64,000 bases of DNA from assembly GCA_963677165.2 (NCBI GenBank), contig CAXXSX010000002.1:5084001-5148000 (forward strand), given 5' to 3'. This document shows, one piece after another, positions 27,188 through 36,955 of this stretch. Within the stretch, counting starts at the first letter, position 1. Every line of letters starts with the position of its first letter. The position numbers and the translations under genes were made by a program. The notes beneath the pieces were generated by a model that was given only the letters and a program-made list of their open reading frames with translations, made no database searches and was not told the origin of the DNA. The stretch comes from JAFGXT01 sp963677165 (lineage in GTDB: Bacteria > Verrucomicrobiota > Lentisphaeria > Victivallales > SZUA-371).

Positions 27188-30100
27188 ATGGCAGAAAATT
27201 TCGAAACAAAGATAGTAAATGCCGCCGGTGAAGACAATTTCAAACGCGGCAAGCAGTTGCTGAAAACCAACAGCCTTCTGTGTGCATACCGTTCTTCTAA
27301 TGGTCGAATCCATGCCGTAGTCAAGGATAAAAAAGACCGTTTGGAACACGTCGAAGTCGACAGACGCAGCAATACTTCAATTTGTACATGTTGCAAACCG
27401 GACAGTAAACAGATTTGTGCACATGCGGTAGCCGCTATACTCTATTTTTCTCGTTTTCCCGGCAATCAACTGCCTCCGGATACGTCTGATGAACCCGCCA
27501 AGTATCGCGGCCTGAAATACGAAGGATTCAGCGAACTGGCTCGTAAATCGGTCAATCCTCCCGAAGCCTCGTTGCAATTAATCGCGGAATCCGCTTTCCC
27601 TCATGTTCCAAGTAAATTCGAACACGCCCTGATCAGCGCAAAACTATTCATAGGCACCAAGAGCTATATCGGTAATCTTAATAATATACGCCAGCTTCAT
27701 TTTGGCAAATCCCTGGCCGCCAACTTGAAGATTGGTCAATTTTCCCAACAGGACAGACAGATCATTCGTTTTCTGGCGATCAACGCGGAAGCTGACAGTT
27801 CAAAGTTGTCACTTGATGCCGAACAGACCGCAGAGTTATTCCACTGTCTTTCCGGATTCGACAATTTCACTCAGGGCGGCCGCAAAGTTATCATTCACCA
27901 CACCGTTGCAGAACCGGTAATGTTATACAGCCCGACTCCCAGCGGCTGCCTTTTATTGTCAGCTCTAATGATCGACGGAGCCGTACTGCCATTAAAATCC
28001 GCCAAAGTAATCACCGGACGTTCCGGTTGCTGGACCGGTATGAATGGCGAATACTGGTGGGTGCCTGCCACAGTCGATGTATCGTGGCTCAGAAGCTTCC
28101 TGAGAACCTCTGAACAGGATTGCGACCAGGAAGCAACTAAATTGCTGATCAGTGAAAAAGAAAATCTTCCGGTACGCCTTATCCGCTTGGAAAACGGTCA
28201 ACTGGAACAGAAAGAATGCTGCACATTATACAATGCCATGCTGACTCAAAACAAGTCACTGGAATTACAAGTGACTTTTGATTACGATGGAGCTTACTAT
28301 CAGCCGGATGAGTCGGCATTTGGACATTCAAAAGGAAATTTCTGGAAGCGTAACCGCGCAGAAGAAAAAAATGTTATCGACGAACTTACTCAGTTTGGCT
28401 TCAAGGAAGCAAAACCTCTCCCCGGCAAAACCGTTTTTCTGCTGGAAGAAACCGAAGCGATCGGTGTATTTGCCGACAAACTGGTGCCGGAATGGCAGAA
28501 ATCCCTGCGACTTCATTACTTGTCCGGACAATTGGCGTCACTCAGTGCCGGAGGGCGCGGAGTACCACGAATAGCCCTGGAGTGCAAACTGATAAAATCC
28601 AATCCAAAAAGCTACATACTGGAATACTTTTTAAAATATGACCGTGCAAGATTTGACTGGAAAAGCATTTATCAACTGGTAAAAAACAACCAGCGCTACT
28701 ACCTGTTCGCCGGACGTATTTTCAGAATCAGTGACGAACTTCGAAAATTTATGCTTGCGGCAGCAAATATCATCCAACCCGTCAGTGGAGAAAAATATCA
28801 GATACAGGTACCGCGTAGTGCCGTTCCATTCTGGACCGCTGCAGGAAATAAACTCCCAGGCTCCGTTCCTCCTGAATTCTATGCTTTCAGCGAATTATTG
28901 AAGAATCCGGACTTCGCCGGACTGCCGGAAAATAGTACGAAGTCAAGTACATTCAAAATTCATGCGAAACTCCGTGATTATCAGAAACATGGAGTGGACT
29001 GGATGAAAAACCTGAGTGATCGCGGCTTTAACTTTATTCTTGCCGATGAAATGGGATTAGGAAAAACCCTTCAAACCCTGTCACTACTTGCTGAGCGCAT
29101 GAGTAAGAAAAGCTCCCCTGCCCTGGTTATATGCCCGACAAGTCTGGTTGAAAACTGGCTTCGCGAAGCCGAAAAATTTGTTCCAACATTCAAAACTCTG
29201 GCAATTCGCGGGACGAAGCGCGCAGAGCAATGGGGAAAAGCCGATAAACACAACCTGATCATTACGTCGTATTCGATTATAAAACGTGACTTCAATTATA
29301 TTGAAAATCAAATATTCTCATATGTTATTCTGGATGAAGCCCAGCACATTAAGAACCCCTCAACCGCCAATGCAAAAGTCTGCAAAGCAGTCAATTCCGA
29401 GCACCGTCTGGTTCTGACCGGTACCCCCCTGGAAAACAGCCCTGAAGATCTCTGGAGTATTTTCGACTTTCTGCATCCGGATATGCTCGGCTCAAATAAC
29501 AGTTTCAAAAAATATTACGGGAATATTGCTGAAGATCCAGACAAACAAAATAATCTGGCCGCGCGAGTGGCCCCGTTTATTCTGCGTCGCAAAAAGCTTG
29601 ACGTATGTACCGAGCTCCCGCCGAAACAGGAACAAATACTTTACTGCGAAATGGCCAACCATCAGCGCAAACTTTATGACCGAATAGCCGATTTGGGCCG
29701 CAAGGAATTCCGTCGTCTGGCCAAACTCAATAAAAAATCGACTTCCAATATGGAAATTCTTACCATCCTGATGCGCATGCGCCAGATATGCTGCCATCCA
29801 CAACTACTACCGGAAAACCTGAATGAAAACATCATGGATTCGACCAAGATGGATTTGATGAAAGAGCTGGTACTGGAAAACATCGACAGCGGACACAAGA
29901 TGCTGCTGTTTAGTCAGTTCACCTCGCTTCTCGCGATAATCAGGAACTGGCTCAGTGAAGAAAAGATTCCATTTGAATACCTTGACGGAGCCACCAAGGA
30001 CCGTCTTGATCGCGTAGACAACTTCAATAATTCACCGGATATCCCGTTGTTCCTGCTGAGCCTTAAGGCTGGAGGCACCGGACTGAACCTGACTTCCGCC

Positions 30101-30346
30101 GATACCGTAATCATTTTCGATCCATGGTGGAATCCTGCTGCGGAAGCCCAGGCAACCGACCGAACCCATCGTATAGGTCAAACGAATCCGGTAACCAGCT
30201 TGAAACTGGTAGTAAAAGATACGGTCGAAGAAAAGATACTGGCACTGCAAGATAAAAAAGCAGCAATCTTCCAGAGTCTACTGGAGAATCCGGAGGCGTC
30301 CTCCGGCAAACTCACGATCGAAGACCTAGAATTCCTGTTCGAATAG
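27188..30346 (+). CDS. SNF2-family helicase with N-terminal SWIM zinc finger
   Basis: The 1052-residue protein starts with a SWIM finger (CTCCKPDSKQICAHAVAA, about residues 64-82), has a long middle region of the bacterial SNF2-associated type and ends with the two RecA domains. Motif I is DEMGLGKT, motif II is DEAQ (LDEAQHIKNP), motif III is LTGTPLENS and motif VI is QATDRTHRIGQ. It is a DNA translocase, not a classical unwinding helicase, like HepA/RapA-related proteins that act on chromatin or polymerase complexes; the actual partner is not known. It is a single gene with no close neighbours on its strand. Confidence 0.93.
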   Translation: MAENFETKIVNAAGEDNFKRGKQLLKTNSLLCAYRSSNGRIHAVVKDKKDRLEHVEVDRRSNTSICTCCKPDSKQICAHAVAAILYFSRFPGNQLPPDTSDEPAKYRGLKYEGFSELARKSVNPPEASLQLIAESAFPHVPSKFEHALISAKLFIGTKSYIGNLNNIRQLHFGKSLAANLKIGQFSQQDRQIIRFLAINAEADSSKLSLDAEQTAELFHCLSGFDNFTQGGRKVIIHHTVAEPVMLYSPTPSGCLLLSALMIDGAVLPLKSAKVITGRSGCWTGMNGEYWWVPATVDVSWLRSFLRTSEQDCDQEATKLLISEKENLPVRLIRLENGQLEQKECCTLYNAMLTQNKSLELQVTFDYDGAYYQPDESAFGHSKGNFWKRNRAEEKNVIDELTQFGFKEAKPLPGKTVFLLEETEAIGVFADKLVPEWQKSLRLHYLSGQLASLSAGGRGVPRIALECKLIKSNPKSYILEYFLKYDRARFDWKSIYQLVKNNQRYYLFAGRIFRISDELRKFMLAAANIIQPVSGEKYQIQVPRSAVPFWTAAGNKLPGSVPPEFYAFSELLKNPDFAGLPENSTKSSTFKIHAKLRDYQKHGVDWMKNLSDRGFNFILADEMGLGKTLQTLSLLAERMSKKSSPALVICPTSLVENWLREAEKFVPTFKTLAIRGTKRAEQWGKADKHNLIITSYSIIKRDFNYIENQIFSYVILDEAQHIKNPSTANAKVCKAVNSEHRLVLTGTPLENSPEDLWSIFDFLHPDMLGSNNSFKKYYGNIAEDPDKQNNLAARVAPFILRRKKLDVCTELPPKQEQILYCEMANHQRKLYDRIADLGRKEFRRLAKLNKKSTSNMEILTILMRMRQICCHPQLLPENLNENIMDSTKMDLMKELVLENIDSGHKMLLFSQFTSLLAIIRNWLSEEKIPFEYLDGATKDRLDRVDNFNNSPDIPLFLLSLKAGGTGLNLTSADTVIIFDPWWNPAAEAQATDRTHRIGQTNPVTSLKLVVKDTVEEKILALQDKKAAIFQSLLENPEASSGKLTIEDLEFLFE

Positions 30347-30483
30347 TTTCCTCAATGCCTATTTTGATAAAACCGGCAGACCGCGCATCAGCGTGGCTGA
30401 ATGATGCTTCATTTGTTTAGTCAGACCAGTCTGTCCAGCCTAACAAAACATTACGCGAACAGGCAAATTTAAAGTTACATGAA

Positions 30484-30499
30484 TGCCGCTGGTGCGGCA
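30484..30499. other. short GC hairpin between convergent genes
   Basis: TGCCGC and GCGGCA with a TGGT loop lie between the SNF2 and LolA-like genes. No T tract follows directly on either strand, so it is at best a weak terminator. The rest of 30347-30525 has nothing I recognise apart from a run of eight C. Confidence 0.35.
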
Positions 30500-30525
30500 G
30501 GCGTTTTCATCGCCCCCCCCTACTT

Positions 30526-31245
30526 CTACTGAAAGAGATCTTTCGGAATCTTGCCGTCTTTGCCAACAGAGATATTATCGAAATCAACTTTAGTACGCCA
30601 GCCGGGACCATAAAGTTTCAACTCACTCGGCACATAAATGCCATCGACTTCACGGTATGCGGTAACCTCAAGATTACGATAGGCTGAAGCAGCGCTTTTC
30701 TTGAACCATTGCACTTTAAGTGGAAAATAATGCTTCGCGCTGAAAAATACTTTAACATATTCTTTGCCGTCAGGAGATTGAAGCACAATCACCCTGCACT
30801 CCTGCATTTTTACGGTATCACGTTCTTCTTCCCGGACAAAGCCCCAGTAGATAAACGACATGGTAAGGTCATCCGGACGTAATCCATATTGTCCCAGCAA
30901 CGGAACTTTATAGCCGCCTTTCTTTAACGGAATAATACTGGTCTTTTCAGCTCCAACCCCATAGACTTGGCCAATCTGGTAACCTTGGGACTTGTTGATC
31001 ACAATCTGCGCAATCGTACGCTTTCCGGTAAAAAGAGTAACGAATTTCAAAGGAGCCTCAATCGTATCCGCACCACGCCGACGATTCATCACCGAACCAA
31101 TCAGCTTTACCCAGTACTGTCCACCGGAGGGATATCGGGCTATTTTCAAAAATTCCTTAGCGGATAATTCCTTCTTGTCCGCACGACAAATTCCCGGCAG
31201 TAAAGCCAGAGCAAACATCGCGCAAAAAAAGATTTTAAACTTCAT
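30526..31245 (-). CDS. outer membrane lipoprotein-sorting (LolA-like) protein
   Basis: The 239-residue protein has a signal peptide (about 22 residues, ending ICRA) and then the beta-rich pattern of the LolA-like/outer-membrane lipoprotein-sorting family, with a FSAKHYFPLKVQWFKK segment and a C-terminal strand VDFDNISV. LolA ferries lipoproteins across the periplasm; members of this wider group may do so or may carry lipids. Its ATG overlaps the lon stop by one base (TAATG), so it is translationally coupled to lon. Confidence 0.75.
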   Translation of the reverse strand: MKFKIFFCAMFALALLPGICRADKKELSAKEFLKIARYPSGGQYWVKLIGSVMNRRRGADTIEAPLKFVTLFTGKRTIAQIVINKSQGYQIGQVYGVGAEKTSIIPLKKGGYKVPLLGQYGLRPDDLTMSFIYWGFVREEERDTVKMQECRVIVLQSPDGKEYVKVFFSAKHYFPLKVQWFKKSAASAYRNLEVTAYREVDGIYVPSELKLYGPGWRTKVDFDNISVGKDGKIPKDLFQ

Positions 31246-33662
31246 TATTTCTTAACCTTTTTACGTTCCAACACAATATTCAAGGCCGGATCAATCCGGT
31301 CGGCAAATTTAAATGTAATCTGCTTTCTAATGTTTTCGGGTATTTCATCCAAATCTTTACGGTTTTCTTCAGGAAGAAGAATCATTTTAACTCCGGCACG
31401 AATAGCCGCAATCACTTTCTCTTTGATTCCTCCAACCGGAGTAACCTTTCCATGCAGTGTGATCTCTCCGGTCATCGACACGGCCGGTTTGGGCGGACGG
31501 GACGTCAGAAGCGAAACCAGCGCAGCAGTCATCGTAATACCGGCAGACGGACCGTCTTTCGGCGTGGCGCCATCCGGCACATGGATATGAAAATCGTGAG
31601 TCTCAAACACTTTAGGATCGATTTTATACTTTTCGGATTTACTGCGGACATAACTAAATGCGGCTTCCGCACTTTCCTTCATTACGCCGCCAAGAGAACC
31701 GGTAAGCTTCAGGCCGCCTTTTCCAGGCATCATCATTGCTTCAACAGGAAGAATCGTTCCTCCGCTACTGGTCCATGCCATACCGGTAGCAACTCCAGGT
31801 TCGGGCTGCAAATCAGCCTCATCCATCGTAAATTTGCGGGGGCCAAGATACGCTCTGATATCTTTTCCTTCCAACACAGTACGTTTCTCGCTGTTGATTT
31901 CCCCTTCCACAATTTTACGCGCCACCTTACGGCAAAGTTGTCCGATGGTACGTTCCAGAGTACGAACTCCGGCTTCTCGAGTATAGAATGAAATCAACTC
32001 ATCAATAGCAGAAACCCCAATGAATAACTGACGCTGTTTAATACCGTTCATTTTCAACTGGCGTGGGATTAAATAACGTCTTGCAATCTGCTTTTTCTCC
32101 TCAGCGGTATATCCTGGCAGTCTTACCACATCCATACGGTCAAGCAGGGCATCAGGAATCGTATCAAGTACGTTAGCGGTAGCGATAAACAATACCGAAC
32201 TCAAATCATAATCCAACTCCAGATAATGATCGTTAAAAGCATGGTTCTGCTGCGGATCCAATACCTCCAGCAACGCCGATGACGGATCACCACGATGGTC
32301 ACTTCCAACCTTATCGATCTCATCCAGCATAAATACCGGATTGGAAGTTCCCGCTTTCTTGAGCCCCTGAATAATGCGTCCGGGTAAAGCGCCTACATAA
32401 GTACGGCGATGACCACGAATTTCAGCCTCATCCTTAACCCCGCCAAGAGACATTCTGACAAACTTACGATTCATGGAACGGGCAATTGACTGTCCAAGCG
32501 AGGTCTTTCCAACCCCCGGAGGACCAACAAAACAAATAATCGGAGATTTTTTATCTTTTTTAAGCTGAAGAACTGCGAGAAATTCAAGAATCCGTTCCTT
32601 GACGTCTTTAAGTCCATAATGATCTTTATCAAGATTTTTCGCGGCTTCTTTTACATCAAGCGTATCAAAAGAGAACTCATTCCACGGAATAGCCAGAAGC
32701 CAGTCAATGTAACTGTACGCCACATGATACTCACCAGAAGCCTGGGGAATAACCTCAAGACGCTCCATTTCTTTGCGAACCACCGTCAAAACCTCTTCCG
32801 GCAGTTCTTTCTCCATAATACGCTCTTCAAGCGCAATAATATCCGGATTACGGTTTTCTTCTCCAAGCTCTTCTTTAATTGTTTTAAGCTGTTCACGCAA
32901 AAAGAATTCACGCTGATTTTTACTCATGGCGTTATGCACCTGAGATTGAATTTCAGATCCAAGATGCAGCACTTCAACTTCACGATTCAGTAAAATTGTC
33001 AGCAACTGGAACCGATCATGCAGGCTTGGAAGAGTAAGAATACAAAGTTTTTCAACAAAAGACAGATTCAGGGTGTCTGCAATAAGATCCACCAGTCGGA
33101 AGTTGTCACTGACATTTAAAATGGCAATTTTAAGCTCTTCCGGGAAATTCGGAGAATAAGAGATAATTTCCTGGAACTGTTTAAGGGCATTCCGCGCCAT
33201 GGCAATTGCTTCCAGATCATCGCCTTTTTCCTCCGGCACATTCTCGACCATGACTTTTCCGTTACGATAGACCTTAGTAATCCTGACGCGTTTCAGACCC
33301 CGAACCAGTACTCTAACCGTTCCATCCGGGAAACGCAGCATTTTAACAATTCTGGCAACCGTACCAATCCGGGAGACGACCCGGTCATTGGCCTTAATCG
33401 TATCAATTTTAAAATCAAATCCGGTACTTTCAATATCTACAGAATCGTCAACTTCAGGGAACGAGGCAATCAAACGGTCACCGGAAGATACATCGTCAAT
33501 CATCTTTACGTATTCATCACCTTCGATGACCAGCGGAGCCAGCGTATATGGAAATACCAGCATTGACCGCAACGGCAACAAAGGCACCTTATTTGTCAAT
33601 ACCTCTTTTTCCTGAATCACATCTTCTTCAGCCATAGTATTTTTCTTTTTATCGTCAGCCAT
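31245..33662 (-). CDS. lon: ATP-dependent protease Lon
   Basis: The 805-residue LonA protein has the N-terminal substrate-binding domain (LPLRSMLVFPYTLAPL), a helical linker, the AAA+ module with Walker A GPPGVGKTS and Walker B VFMLDEIDK, and the protease domain. DGPSAGITM provides Ser at about 705 and GGIKEKVIAA the Lys of the Ser-Lys dyad. It degrades misfolded and regulatory proteins in the cytosol. An acidic and lysine-rich N-terminal tail of about 25 residues precedes the domain. The ATG has GGGGA, and the gene is followed by the coupled LolA-like gene. Confidence 0.97.
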   Translation of the reverse strand: MADDKKKNTMAEEDVIQEKEVLTNKVPLLPLRSMLVFPYTLAPLVIEGDEYVKMIDDVSSGDRLIASFPEVDDSVDIESTGFDFKIDTIKANDRVVSRIGTVARIVKMLRFPDGTVRVLVRGLKRVRITKVYRNGKVMVENVPEEKGDDLEAIAMARNALKQFQEIISYSPNFPEELKIAILNVSDNFRLVDLIADTLNLSFVEKLCILTLPSLHDRFQLLTILLNREVEVLHLGSEIQSQVHNAMSKNQREFFLREQLKTIKEELGEENRNPDIIALEERIMEKELPEEVLTVVRKEMERLEVIPQASGEYHVAYSYIDWLLAIPWNEFSFDTLDVKEAAKNLDKDHYGLKDVKERILEFLAVLQLKKDKKSPIICFVGPPGVGKTSLGQSIARSMNRKFVRMSLGGVKDEAEIRGHRRTYVGALPGRIIQGLKKAGTSNPVFMLDEIDKVGSDHRGDPSSALLEVLDPQQNHAFNDHYLELDYDLSSVLFIATANVLDTIPDALLDRMDVVRLPGYTAEEKKQIARRYLIPRQLKMNGIKQRQLFIGVSAIDELISFYTREAGVRTLERTIGQLCRKVARKIVEGEINSEKRTVLEGKDIRAYLGPRKFTMDEADLQPEPGVATGMAWTSSGGTILPVEAMMMPGKGGLKLTGSLGGVMKESAEAAFSYVRSKSEKYKIDPKVFETHDFHIHVPDGATPKDGPSAGITMTAALVSLLTSRPPKPAVSMTGEITLHGKVTPVGGIKEKVIAAIRAGVKMILLPEENRKDLDEIPENIRKQITFKFADRIDPALNIVLERKKVKK

Positions 33663-33719
33663 TAAAATCCCCTATCGTATGGACTAATATTCTAGCAAGT
33701 TAAATCGTAATATCGGTCT

Positions 33720-33760
33720 AAAAACAACCCCCGTAAAGCATTATACTGCATTGCGGGGGT
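33720..33760 (-). terminator. terminator between the histidine kinase gene and lon
   Basis: ACCCCCG (33727-33733) pairs with CGGGGGT (33754-33760), with a further inner GCA/TGC pairing. On the minus strand TTGTTTTTAG follows. It ends the kinase transcript and leaves lon with its own promoter. Confidence 0.75.
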
Positions 33761-33799
33761 AATAAATCTAATGTTTCCGCTTCCGTAACGTCATACGGA

Positions 33800-35449
33800 T
33801 CAAATATTAAAAGAACACGTGACCGTCGTCATATCACTTCTTGCCACCGGCAGAGAGAACTCTACTTTGCATCCCTTGTCTTTTTCACCAGTAGCGTAAA
33901 TTTTTCCTCCGTGAGATTCCACAATCTTCTTGGACACCGCCAGACCGAGCCCGGAACCAGCTGAACCCTTCGAAGTAATAAACAAGTCAAACATTTTTTT
34001 CGCCTGGTCAGGAGTCAAACCAATGCCGTCATCCTGAACTGAAACGAGAATATTCTCTTTATTTTCATCAAAATTAACCCGAAGCTTAATGGTTCCAACG
34101 TCCTTCTGGTCAATTCGGGTCTTCTTCTGAAGTACGGCATGCTCCGCATTATTAATCAAGTTGAGCAATACACGGTAAATACCATTGCCATCGACCTCCG
34201 CATAAAGCGGCAGGTTAACTGAATCTTCATTAACATCAAGCATAATCCCATCCGCATGAAGATTAGGCCCAACAAGGTCAGTAACGTCTTTGACGATCTT
34301 GCAAATATCGGTAATCTGGAAACTCATCTTTTGTTCGCTTGCTAAACTAAGTAAGTTAAGTACAACATTACCAAGACGCTGATGGTTGCGATTCAATATA
34401 CCGAAAGCTTCCGCGGAGAGATCAGAATCATTGCTGTCAATGCCCATCTGAAGCAAGTTGAAACTGCCGTCCATTGCAGCGAGAATGTTCTTTATATAAT
34501 GAGAAATTTCAGCAGCGGATGCACCTGTAGCAACCAACCGTTCGTTCCTGAAATTAAACTCAAGCATATTACGATGCTGTACAGTCATTCCGGCGGTATG
34601 GCCTGCAACTGTCATAACCCAGAGATCCTCAAAAGAGTACTGAATATCAGGATCGTCAAGAGTCACATAAAGCATTCCGTTAGACTGCTCACGAGTAAGC
34701 ATCGGAACACACATGATAGAGCGAGTCTTTCCATCATTTCCGGTTTTGGTAACCTGTACCGCCTGGTAGTTTTCTTTGGAGTATGAAACAATATTTTTAT
34801 CGATCTCATCATTTTCAATATCAATATGCTCATCCTGCCATCCGGCGGCAGTAATAAATTCACCTTCTTCCAAGTCAAAAATCAACAGATAGGCACTGCA
34901 AATCGGCACCACAACTCGAATAGATTCAACAATCTTATTATACAATTCCTGAGGTTCAAGAACAAAGGAAATCATGTTCTGGAATACAAAAATATCGAGG
35001 AAACGATTTTTCCCGCGTTGAGAAAAATCCCATTCTTCTTCCTGACGCGCAAGACTAAACTTCTCCAGCGGTATCTGATGAATAATACTGCTTTCATCGA
35101 GCGGCGAAGATTTCGATGCCACTCCGGGCACCACTATTTCAAAGATTGTCTTTCCGATTCTAGCCGATGTTCTAAATGGCAGCAATACTTTACGGTCAAC
35201 TTTCTGACCGACAATCCATGTACCATTAGTACTGCCGAGATCTTCAATATACCACTTTCCGTCTTCAAACGTCAAACGGCAATGCTTTCGCGATATCAGC
35301 TTATCCTTGACATGAACACCCGCTTCGGAAGCTCTTCCTAAAGTGAATTCATCACTCGGAACGGAAATGATTTTTCCTTTCAGGGTGCCGGCAATGATTC
35401 TTATGAAACAATCTTCCGCTTGAGCGGCAAAATCACCATTAAAATCCAT
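33800..35449 (-). CDS. FHA-GAF cytosolic histidine kinase
   Basis: The 549-residue protein has an FHA domain at about 14-110 (LGRASEAGVHV, SRKHCRL, STNGTWI), a GAF domain at about 155-300 and a kinase module: H-box SHYIKN with His 317, N-box NLINNAEHAV, G1 DDGIGL and G2 GSGLGLAVSKK. No membrane segment is present, so it is cytosolic. FHA domains bind phosphothreonine, which suggests input from a Ser/Thr kinase. No response regulator is adjacent. The AGGAG site is about 13 bases from the ATG. Confidence 0.9.
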   Translation of the reverse strand: MDFNGDFAAQAEDCFIRIIAGTLKGKIISVPSDEFTLGRASEAGVHVKDKLISRKHCRLTFEDGKWYIEDLGSTNGTWIVGQKVDRKVLLPFRTSARIGKTIFEIVVPGVASKSSPLDESSIIHQIPLEKFSLARQEEEWDFSQRGKNRFLDIFVFQNMISFVLEPQELYNKIVESIRVVVPICSAYLLIFDLEEGEFITAAGWQDEHIDIENDEIDKNIVSYSKENYQAVQVTKTGNDGKTRSIMCVPMLTREQSNGMLYVTLDDPDIQYSFEDLWVMTVAGHTAGMTVQHRNMLEFNFRNERLVATGASAAEISHYIKNILAAMDGSFNLLQMGIDSNDSDLSAEAFGILNRNHQRLGNVVLNLLSLASEQKMSFQITDICKIVKDVTDLVGPNLHADGIMLDVNEDSVNLPLYAEVDGNGIYRVLLNLINNAEHAVLQKKTRIDQKDVGTIKLRVNFDENKENILVSVQDDGIGLTPDQAKKMFDLFITSKGSAGSGLGLAVSKKIVESHGGKIYATGEKDKGCKVEFSLPVARSDMTTVTCSFNI

Positions 35450-35659
35450 AAGAAAATATTTCTCTCCTGGTTACATCTTATCCGGCGGTAGATAAATAAC
35501 CGCTTTTGAAATAAACTTATACCGAATAAGTGAATTTTCAACATATAATGTCTATTTTTACCGTTTTATGGCTGATAGTCAAGTTTTTTCTAAAAATCAT
35601 ATATAAAATATGTTATGTTTTTGCGTAGAACATACAATTTTATATAAGACAGTAGCGAC

Positions 35660-36937
35660 TTAGATATTGCCAATGTCAGTTTTCGGGAAGTAATGTTTCA
35701 ATACATTTCCGGCAAGATAGAGAGATCCGCAAATGATCTTTTTACGATTCGCAGTATCAGCCAGAGCGTCAGTCAACGACCCATAACCGACCGCACTGAC
35801 ATCCGATACTTCTCCAGCAGTTGCGATAAGTTGTTCAACCGGACAACACGGCCGGGATGCCTCAACCGGAACAAAGACAAACCGCTCGGCTATTTCAGCC
35901 AGGTTTTTAACAACTGTTTTGAAATCCTTATCAGCAAGCCCGCCAAACATAACCGTAAATTTATCATTTCCACAATTACGTTTTACAGCCTCAACCAATA
36001 CTGCTGCCCCATCGGGATTATGAGCACCGTCAAGCAGAGTACCATCCGGCAACAACTGCAGTCTTGCAGGCCATCGGGCCTTTGACAGTCCTTCTAAGAG
36101 AATCTCCATTCCAATACGAAACTGCTCTGAAATAAATTCCAGTACAGCAACGGCAAGAGCCGCGTTTCTTACCTGGACCTGACCGGCGAGCCCTATACTG
36201 ATTTGATAGTCCCCGAAGACAAAATCCTGTCTGTTCCAATCATAGAAACGACTTTCAGCCTCCAGCCACTCGGCGGGAACTTTTTTCACTGGAGCAAAAT
36301 AATCTGCGGCAATGTGTCGGATCACAACTTCCGCGTCGGGATTAATATGTCCAATGAATACCGGCCGAGACGGCTTGATAATTCCAGCTTTTTCAAACGC
36401 GACTTGTTCAATCGTATCCCCAAGATACTCCTTATGCTCAAGGGATATTCCGGTAATGACACTGCACAGCGGATCAACCACGCTAGTCGCGTCAAGCCGT
36501 CCTCCCATGCCAGTTTCCCAGATAACAAAATCAACCTTTTCCTGGTTAAAATAAAGAGCGGCAATCGCCGTAGTCAGTTCAAAATATGTAGGACACCTTT
36601 CACCGGCCTTCATTTTTTCTACAATCGGGGCCGCATTATTGATCAATTCGGCAAAACGTTCCTCAGGTATCGCTTCCCCATTAATACGAAAGCGCTCTCT
36701 AACTGAAACCAGATGAGGAGAAGAATAAAAACCAACCTTGAATCCGGCATGGCGTAAAGCAGCCATCAGCATTACGGCAACAGAGCCCTTACCATTACTG
36801 CCGGCAATGTGAATGAAACGCAAATCCCGGTCGGGAGCACCTAAATGATCAAGTAATTCACGAACTTGCTCAAGCCCAAGCTTCACCCCGAACATCATCA
36901 AAGAATTGAGAAAATCCTCAGCCTGTAAAAAGTTCAT
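35660..36937 (-). CDS. folC: folylpolyglutamate synthase / dihydrofolate synthase
   Basis: The 425-residue Mur-ligase fold protein has the P-loop GSNGKGS, YSSPHL and the VIWETGMGGRLDATSVV segment of FolC, which adds glutamate to dihydropteroate and to folates. I use the ATG at 36937 (GGGGTG upstream); the frame extends to a TTG at 36955. It follows tolB directly: the tolB stop lies 19 bp upstream of this start, so the two are an operon. Length is normal. Confidence 0.93.
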   Translation of the reverse strand: MNFLQAEDFLNSLMMFGVKLGLEQVRELLDHLGAPDRDLRFIHIAGSNGKGSVAVMLMAALRHAGFKVGFYSSPHLVSVRERFRINGEAIPEERFAELINNAAPIVEKMKAGERCPTYFELTTAIAALYFNQEKVDFVIWETGMGGRLDATSVVDPLCSVITGISLEHKEYLGDTIEQVAFEKAGIIKPSRPVFIGHINPDAEVVIRHIAADYFAPVKKVPAEWLEAESRFYDWNRQDFVFGDYQISIGLAGQVQVRNAALAVAVLEFISEQFRIGMEILLEGLSKARWPARLQLLPDGTLLDGAHNPDGAAVLVEAVKRNCGNDKFTVMFGGLADKDFKTVVKNLAEIAERFVFVPVEASRPCCPVEQLIATAGEVSDVSAVGYGSLTDALADTANRKKIICGSLYLAGNVLKHYFPKTDIGNI

Positions 36938-36955
36938 AATACTGCGGCACCCCAA

